From Aptenodytes patagonicus (Eukaryota > Chordata > Aves > Sphenisciformes > Spheniscidae), in contig NC_134950.1 of NCBI RefSeq assembly GCF_965638725.1, positions 10,788,101 through 10,852,100 of the forward strand: a stretch of DNA of 64,000 bases. The letters run 5' to 3'. Positions 58,190-64,000 of this stretch are shown here, one piece after another. The notes under the pieces are model-generated. The model was not told where the DNA came from, ran no database searches, and saw only the letters and a list, made by a program, of their open reading frames with translations. Numbering within the stretch: the first letter of the stretch is position 1; each line of letters opens with the position of its first letter. A program made the position numbers and the translations under genes.

Positions 58190-61100
58190 GGCTGCTGCTC
58201 CTTTTCCTCCTCACTCAGCAACACCAAGTTCTTGGAGTAACCTGCCTGCTTTTGAGGGTTTCACAAGCTTGGCCAACAGCCACATCCCAGGCAGTCTCTA
58301 GAGCTAGGGTTTTTGCTCCTAGATCAGAAAAAGCAGCTATGGCTGGGACATGATTAATGAGGGGAGGGCACTTCACAGATGCTCCACCAGCCTGTGATCA
58401 GGTGAAGACACATGCATGCCCAATTAGCAGTGGGAATCAGAAGGAGACCATTACAGTTTGCTCCTTAACTCCCAAGAGTTGGTAAACTTGCATCAGCCTG
58501 TAATACAACCCACTGTTTGAATTACAAAGTATTTTAGGAGAACAAGGTGGAGGCAAGAACCATTTATTGTGTCCCACCCTACCATTTTTCATCCTAAAAG
58601 TCAATTCCTTCCTGCGAACTCCAACCTTTATAAGATGTTTGAAGGAGAAAGACAAGCACAGAAGGATTGCCTGGTAGACTGGGAACTCCAACCTATGCTC
58701 TGCCCAAAGACAAGTCATTTGATAATGCATAAAGTGCAACATAAAATTGCTTCCAAGAACTACTGACTCATGTAATAGTTCCACAAGAAAGTGCACTTTT
58801 TAAAATGTAAGCCTAGATATTCCATTGAAGGTATCATCACACAAGCTCTTCTCCCTCACATCCACCCAGGACTCTTCACTCACACTCGCTATGGATCTGC
58901 CAACCAACCTGAACCAACACCCAAGAGACCAAGGGGCTGTATTTTTACAACTCAAGTTCTCACACAAAACGCAGGTCATGACTATGCTATTTTGTCTTCA
59001 CAAAATGATTCCAAATGAGGATCACAAGCAGGGATGCTATTGTTTAAAACGCTGCTGAGATGCCTTACAGTGAACCCTGTTCTTCTAACCCTTGTTGTTT
59101 TGAAGACAAAAAGCAACATTTTAAGCAAATGTCCCACAATCTTATATTTTAAGCACCTAATGTCAGCTTGGACCATTTTCAAAGTAAGATTTAAAAACCT
59201 TATGCTCCATCTGCACCAGCAGACCATTTCAGCCCTGAACCACCTCCAGCTCAGACAATGGCTATGCTCACTCTGAGATGCAATCAGGCTCCTTGGGTAG
59301 GAGGAACATGCGCCTGACTGCTCAGCGATGCTCCAAGAGTGTGGGTCACTCAACAACGAGCTGACTCATTAAAAAAAGCCTAGCCTTTCTTTTTTTCTTC
59401 TTTCATTTCAGAACATCTGTGCAAGACCCCAGCACAAACTGGACCTGTCTTGCAACTATAACTGTAACTGGGTGCGGGTGAGACCAGAGGAGCTGTAACC
59501 CCTGCGCTCTCCCTCCAGCTGCCCGTTCCCACCACGCAGCAGCACAGGGCACTGCAGGGTGGGGTACCCACTGGTGATCTCAGTTCCCAAACACTGCTGG
59601 CATGGCACATGCATGAGGGGAAAAATCAGACTTGCAGATCTGATGCAGAGGGATGTAAAGCAAGGGACAGCACTGAATGCCTCCTGCTCTCCCAGGACTG
59701 TGGATTCTGGCTTCAAAGCTGTTTTACAGAAATGCTGGCCCCCAGGCTAAGCTTGCAGAGATAAGCTGTGCCCCAAGTGCAAGAAGAAATGGATTTTTGT
59801 TTTGCTTGTTTGCTTGCTTTTTTTAAATAGACTCTCATTTAAATCAATAATCTCTACTCATCAACTACCAAAAGTCAAGATCTGTGCATCAAAATGAAAG
59901 GCAGGTTCCCACACCTGGGTGGACGAAGGGCCCTTCCTGACAGTTTTAAGTGAAGCACATCAATCAGCCCAGGGAGGACCAATGTCACCACCCCAACATG
60001 GTACCCACCAACCCCCACATGGTACCCAGACAGGCTGCAAGAGCAATTGCAGATCCTTCAGCTCTCTCTTCAGCAGATGAGATATTTCACACTTACTGGG
60101 GGCTCTCCTGCCCCTCTGCACCAGCCAGGAAGGAGGTACAGATGGGTCACCACCCTGTCAGAAGCAGAGCCACACTAGTCCAAGCTACATCTGTCTAATC
60201 TTCTCTGCTTCACATGAGCATCGAGAGATGCAGGAGGGCACATAACTGGTTGCAGGTTGTGAGGTGCTGTGGGATGGAGGCAGTGGAAAAGGCCATGCGA
60301 GGGTGCCTCACGCAGCTCAACCCATCACACTTAGTTTTAGGAGGAGTGACAGTCAGCATTTTTGCAACATCCCTCTGAAAACCCACCAGGGAGAGCAGTG
60401 CCCGCCACAGGTGGAGTGGGGAGAAGGACTGCAATACTTTGTGGTATGTTAGTCCTCATCCTCCAGGACTCCAGCGTGTACAGCCTCACACTTCACCTCT
60501 ACCTTTTTTCTGCTCTGCCAACCCATTTTGGTCTTACATGCACACAGGAGAAACCATGTCTTAGGACAACCGTGCTTGAGGGCTGGGTCTATATCTCAAC
60601 TCAGCTCCGACTAGTTACCGACACGGTTGGACCTCTCACAGTCAAAAATGTGAAAAAGTATCTCATCCCACCAAGAGCACCAGAGACCTGACGGACAGAC
60701 TTGTCACAGAGAAGATGCTTCAACGCAGTTCAACAAGCAGAACGCACAGCAGTAGCAAAAGCACTTCCCCGACAGCACCCCTGGGGCTATGCTTGGGCTT
60801 TTGTTGGCCTGCCCTTCCTTTCGGGACATTTCTTCCAAGCATAATTGGGCAAAAGCACTATTTTCCTCAGAGCAAGACAAACCTCCAGAAATCTTTGCTG
60901 GTACAGATCTGTGAGCAAAGTCTTTCTGGCAACACCCCAGGCTGAAGGAGGTACCAGGAACCATGAGCTCTCTGCTGCTAACCTTGCCGCTGGGGGGGAT
61001 TCAGCTCTGTCTTATGGGAGTAAAGTCTCCCATGGCCTACACTGCTATAAAACAGAGTTACGTGATGGGTGTAAAATCACCAAGTTTGTGTTTTTCTTGG

Positions 61101-61225
61101 TAATCCCTCAACAACTGAACCAGGAGATGCCCACAGCAGATACAGACCATCACCTGATCACCAACATACAGGGATAACACAGCAGTGGTTCTCCTCCCCA
61201 TTAAAAAGAATCAGAAGGGTTCATG
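58190..61225. other. Unique non-coding sequence
   Basis: No gene or repeat recognised. Frames up to 124 codons on both strands, without motif or splice support. Confidence 0.5.
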
Positions 61226-61229
61226 TTTG

Positions 61230-62480
61230 CAAAGATTTTATGAAGTGTTACCAGTACTTCTTCCATTTCTGAGATCAAATGTAATTAAAAAAAATGTCCA
61301 CTTATAATAGTTCAAGCTACTGAACCATTTAAATATCTACCTCCACATCTGCAGCAGCAATCTCCTCAGGACAAGGCTGCCTGGGTCTGCACATTCAATA
61401 GCTGGACGGAAATGTCGCATTGCCTCTTACAAATGCAGAAGGAAGGCGGCTGGGAACCCACGAGAGTCCTCCATGACTTCTGAAAACCCCTTGGTGACTC
61501 CACAGCTGCTACAAGCGTGTAGGAGGCAACCACTAGCCACGACAAAGACCCGAATGGGAGATCAGAGATGATAAAGAGTTCAGCCGCACAGAAAAGCCAT
61601 TTTTGCATGAACACTGCTAGGGGAGAGCCCTCCCAATCAGCTGACTTCTCCTCTTCCAAAAGAAACAAAAGGCACTTGTTATATCTGGTGGGGATGCAAC
61701 CACTTTGCAGTTTCGCGTATACCCAGCGAAGCGTGTAACAAGGGCACACGAACCATGCGGCGATTACGATCCCATCCGCCACAGAGGAAAAGCTCCAGAT
61801 AAGCCTGACTGGGAGCCTAATTAGTACACATTATTTTTTAATTCTTTAATTCTTTTAATTCCTTACAAAACAGACATTTGGTATTTGCCCATCTGCTGGA
61901 AACTGGCACTCACCCAGGTTTCCATCCCACTGTTCACACCCAACTGGGCACCATTTCACCTCCTGTGCCGCCGGCGGGCTCTAATAAGAGCCTCTTTCTT
62001 TCCTCGGGTCCCATATGCAGGCACGCGGCAGCAAGGAAATCATTAGCTCTCCCACTGGCCCATGTCTACCCTCAAAGACCTGCAGGAGCTCTCACAGGTA
62101 CAAGATGGAGTTGCTGCTCCATCTCCAGAGCTGCTCAGCTGCATCCCGACACACAGCCCGGTGCCGGGCTCCCTTGCTGGGCACTGCTGCAGGATTCCCA
62201 GGAAACTGTGAAACTTTGCTGCAAAATTGCTTCTTGCCTTGGCCAAAATGAACTGCGGCTTCCCACGCCTGGTTTGGTCACTGCGAACCATCCTGGCTTC
62301 CCAGAGCGGGGCTCTGTCTAAAGCTTGCGGTCACTTTTTGCTACCTTTTATTTATGATTTTTAGTCTACAGCATTAGCTACTAGCTTACAATAAAAGGAA
62401 AAAAAAATCACTAAGCCAGCTACAAAAATAATCCTCCTGCTCATTACATTTTCGGTTCTTTATCTTAGATCTATTCTTTA
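61230..62480. other. Unique sequence with two AT-rich patches
   Basis: AT-rich patches occur at 61270-61340, 61815-61875 (CCTAATTAGTAC followed by three closely spaced TTTAATTC-type units) and 62330-62470. Between them lies ordinary sequence with chance frames, including a 138-codon minus-strand frame at 61366-61782. Confidence 0.4.
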
Positions 62481-63435
62481 AGCCTTCAGGATCTAGGCTG
62501 CCACCATGAAGGCTAAAACCATACTTTATAGTCAAACAAATGCTGAAATTCTCTCAAGACTACACCATTCCAGGAGTAAAGGAGTTGTGCTAAAATTATA
62601 AAAGTGGCTAACAGAGAGAGCAATTAGATGCTGTTAAAAAAAAAAAAAACAGAAGACACCAGCCCCTTACTTTTCAAAGATAAAAATCAACCAACTCGAG
62701 GCACCTCCTTCGCAGTTGACATTTGCTTTCACCAACCCCCCACCACCTCCTGAAATCCCTCTATTAAACTGGATTTGCAATTCTCCTTGTTAAACCATCC
62801 ACACTGCCACTGCTTCAACTCCAAGAAGGTAGAGATGTGCCAGCCACCCAAGTTGGGATGGTGAGGTTGGTCCTCTGAAGGCACTGGTAAAGCCTCAGCA
62901 GAAGACCCCAATGCTGGCAAAGTTTGATCACTGCAGCATTGAACCAACGCAGCTCCAGCCCCACAAACACCAAATTGATTTGCTGGTCCAAGGAGGCCAA
63001 AAGGAGACATTTCTAAGCCCACTGCTCCTCTCCGTTCTCCTCTGGACCAGCTCAACTCATCAACCCAAAGGAAACCACACACTGCTCTTGCTGGGAGTGC
63101 TTTTTGCGGGTAAAGCAAACCAGCCCAAAGCTAGCTGAGAAGCAGCGAGGGGGTAAGGGCCAAGAAGGAAAAAGCCATTTTTTAATGAGTGTAAATCACT
63201 CCTTGCACAGCTCATGCACTTCAAGCTTAATATTTGGCTCCTTTTAAAGCTGAATTCTCGGTGGCTGACGCCTCCTCCGAGAACCGGACGGGAGCCCAGT
63301 GGTAATGACTTTCCCTGTGCACTTTCACACTTGGCTTGAGTTCCGAGCATCCCCGCAGAGCTCAGGAGAAGCCCCACGTGCTCCGGGGCTGGCACACAGC
63401 TCCGCAAAGGCAACTGAGGTGAAGATTTCAAAACG
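62481..63435. other. Unique non-coding sequence
   Basis: No gene recognised. An A-run lies at 62636-62649. A CpG-richer spot lies at 63250-63300. Confidence 0.5.
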
Positions 63436-63439
63436 TCTC

Positions 63440-63870
63440 TGGGAATAGCAGCGCAGAGACATTTTGGCAGATTTGGCTCTGTCTTCCTGTTACTCTTTTA
63501 AAGCTCCCACTTATTAAGGGCACATGTTCAATATTCCGTAAATAATAACAAAGTGTTTGCCATTAAACTGAAGCCCATGGAATAATTTGACTCATTTCAG
63601 CTGGCAAATCCAAATAAATGCCTGCCCCGCTGTTACAGGCAGCTTTAATGTGCAGCTCAGTGAAGCCAATGGGCACGAGCTCAGGACCTTCTCGAGGTGA
63701 AAGAAAATATTAGGAAAGATTTCAAAACTGTAGGATTAGTCTTCATCCAAACATAGGTGTTGCATTGGTTTAACTAAATCCAGCATGGAAAAGTTTTATT
63801 TATTGCATCATGCAGTTACATTATGAAGTTATAGCCCAGGACTCATTTTTCTGCCGATATCCAAGAATGA
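63440..63870. other. AT-rich unique block, candidate conserved non-coding element
   Basis: Repeat-free sequence with CCGTAAATAATAACAAAGTG (a forkhead-like GTAAATAA and a SOX-like AACAAAG), CATGGAATAATTTGACTC, AAATCCAAATAAATGCC and GCAGCTTTAATG. Conservation untested. Confidence 0.25.
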
Positions 63871-64000
63871 ATCCCTTTTCTGCTGATGCAAAGATTCCCA
63901 TCAAGGACTGGGCTCCATCTCTACCCGCCCCATCCCATATGTTTGTGAAAGGATGTTTTGCTCACTGTCTCGTACCTGCAGAGCACTCCCTACCATGCAC

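Noticed and set aside
1..64000. Endogenous retrovirus or LTR element
   Set aside because: I looked for LTR-like TG...CA pairs, primer-binding-site and pol motifs by eye and found none that hold up. Short solo LTRs of unknown families cannot be excluded.

Overview
This 64 kb window looks like non-coding bird DNA, either intergenic or intron-type. The best evidence is a set of CR1 LINE fragments. Several carry the avian CR1 3' end, a block that reads GGTTGGAAGGGACC on the antisense strand and is followed by octamer-like ATTCTATG tails, and one keeps an open stretch of the CR1 ORF2 C-terminus. Older amniote repeats are also present: MIR/CORE-type SINE pieces, decayed ancient CR1 reverse-transcriptase remnants, and a sauropsid repeat around 9.0-9.3 kb. 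I found no bacterial-style operons, rRNA, tRNA, CRISPR or intact mobile element. I could not recognise any protein-coding gene with confidence. Nearly all open frames are short, lack splice context or start at non-ATG codons, and they behave like chance frames.

Layout. From 1 to 10 kb is the densest repeat zone: five young CR1 fragments (1.6, 2.3, 3.3, 6.1 and 9.7-10.1 kb), two MIR pieces (5.0 and 5.4 kb), a short CpG-rich patch (4.4 kb), a G-quadruplex-type run (7.6 kb), a possible regulatory block (7.7-8.1 kb) and an ancient repeat (9.0-9.3 kb). From 10 to 30 kb the sequence is mostly unique, with AT-rich islands rich in homeodomain-like cores (17.4, 18.8-19.3, 23.7 kb) and two MIR pieces (22.6, 26.9 kb). 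From 30 to 42 kb there are two ancient CR1 protein remnants (30.9 and 39.5-39.8 kb), a CpG-rich patch (35.1-35.5 kb), a possible last coding exon on the minus strand (36020-36169), a hairpin pair (37.7-37.8 kb) and a CR1 of another subfamily (41.6 kb). From 42 to 64 kb there is a CR1 with a GGATA tail (43.3 kb), MIR pieces (47.1, 56.8 kb) and long AT-rich islands (46.5-47.6, 52.7-53.3, 54.8-55.4, 63.4-63.9 kb). Those islands have the texture of conserved non-coding elements, though conservation cannot be judged from one sequence.

Two observations deserve checking first. One is the candidate terminal exon at 36020-36169 (minus): a pyrimidine-rich acceptor followed by 49 codons of hydrophilic Glu/Ser-rich protein and a stop. 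The other is the pair of very similar inverted CR1 fragments at 2.3 and 3.3 kb, which could form a long RNA hairpin if transcribed.
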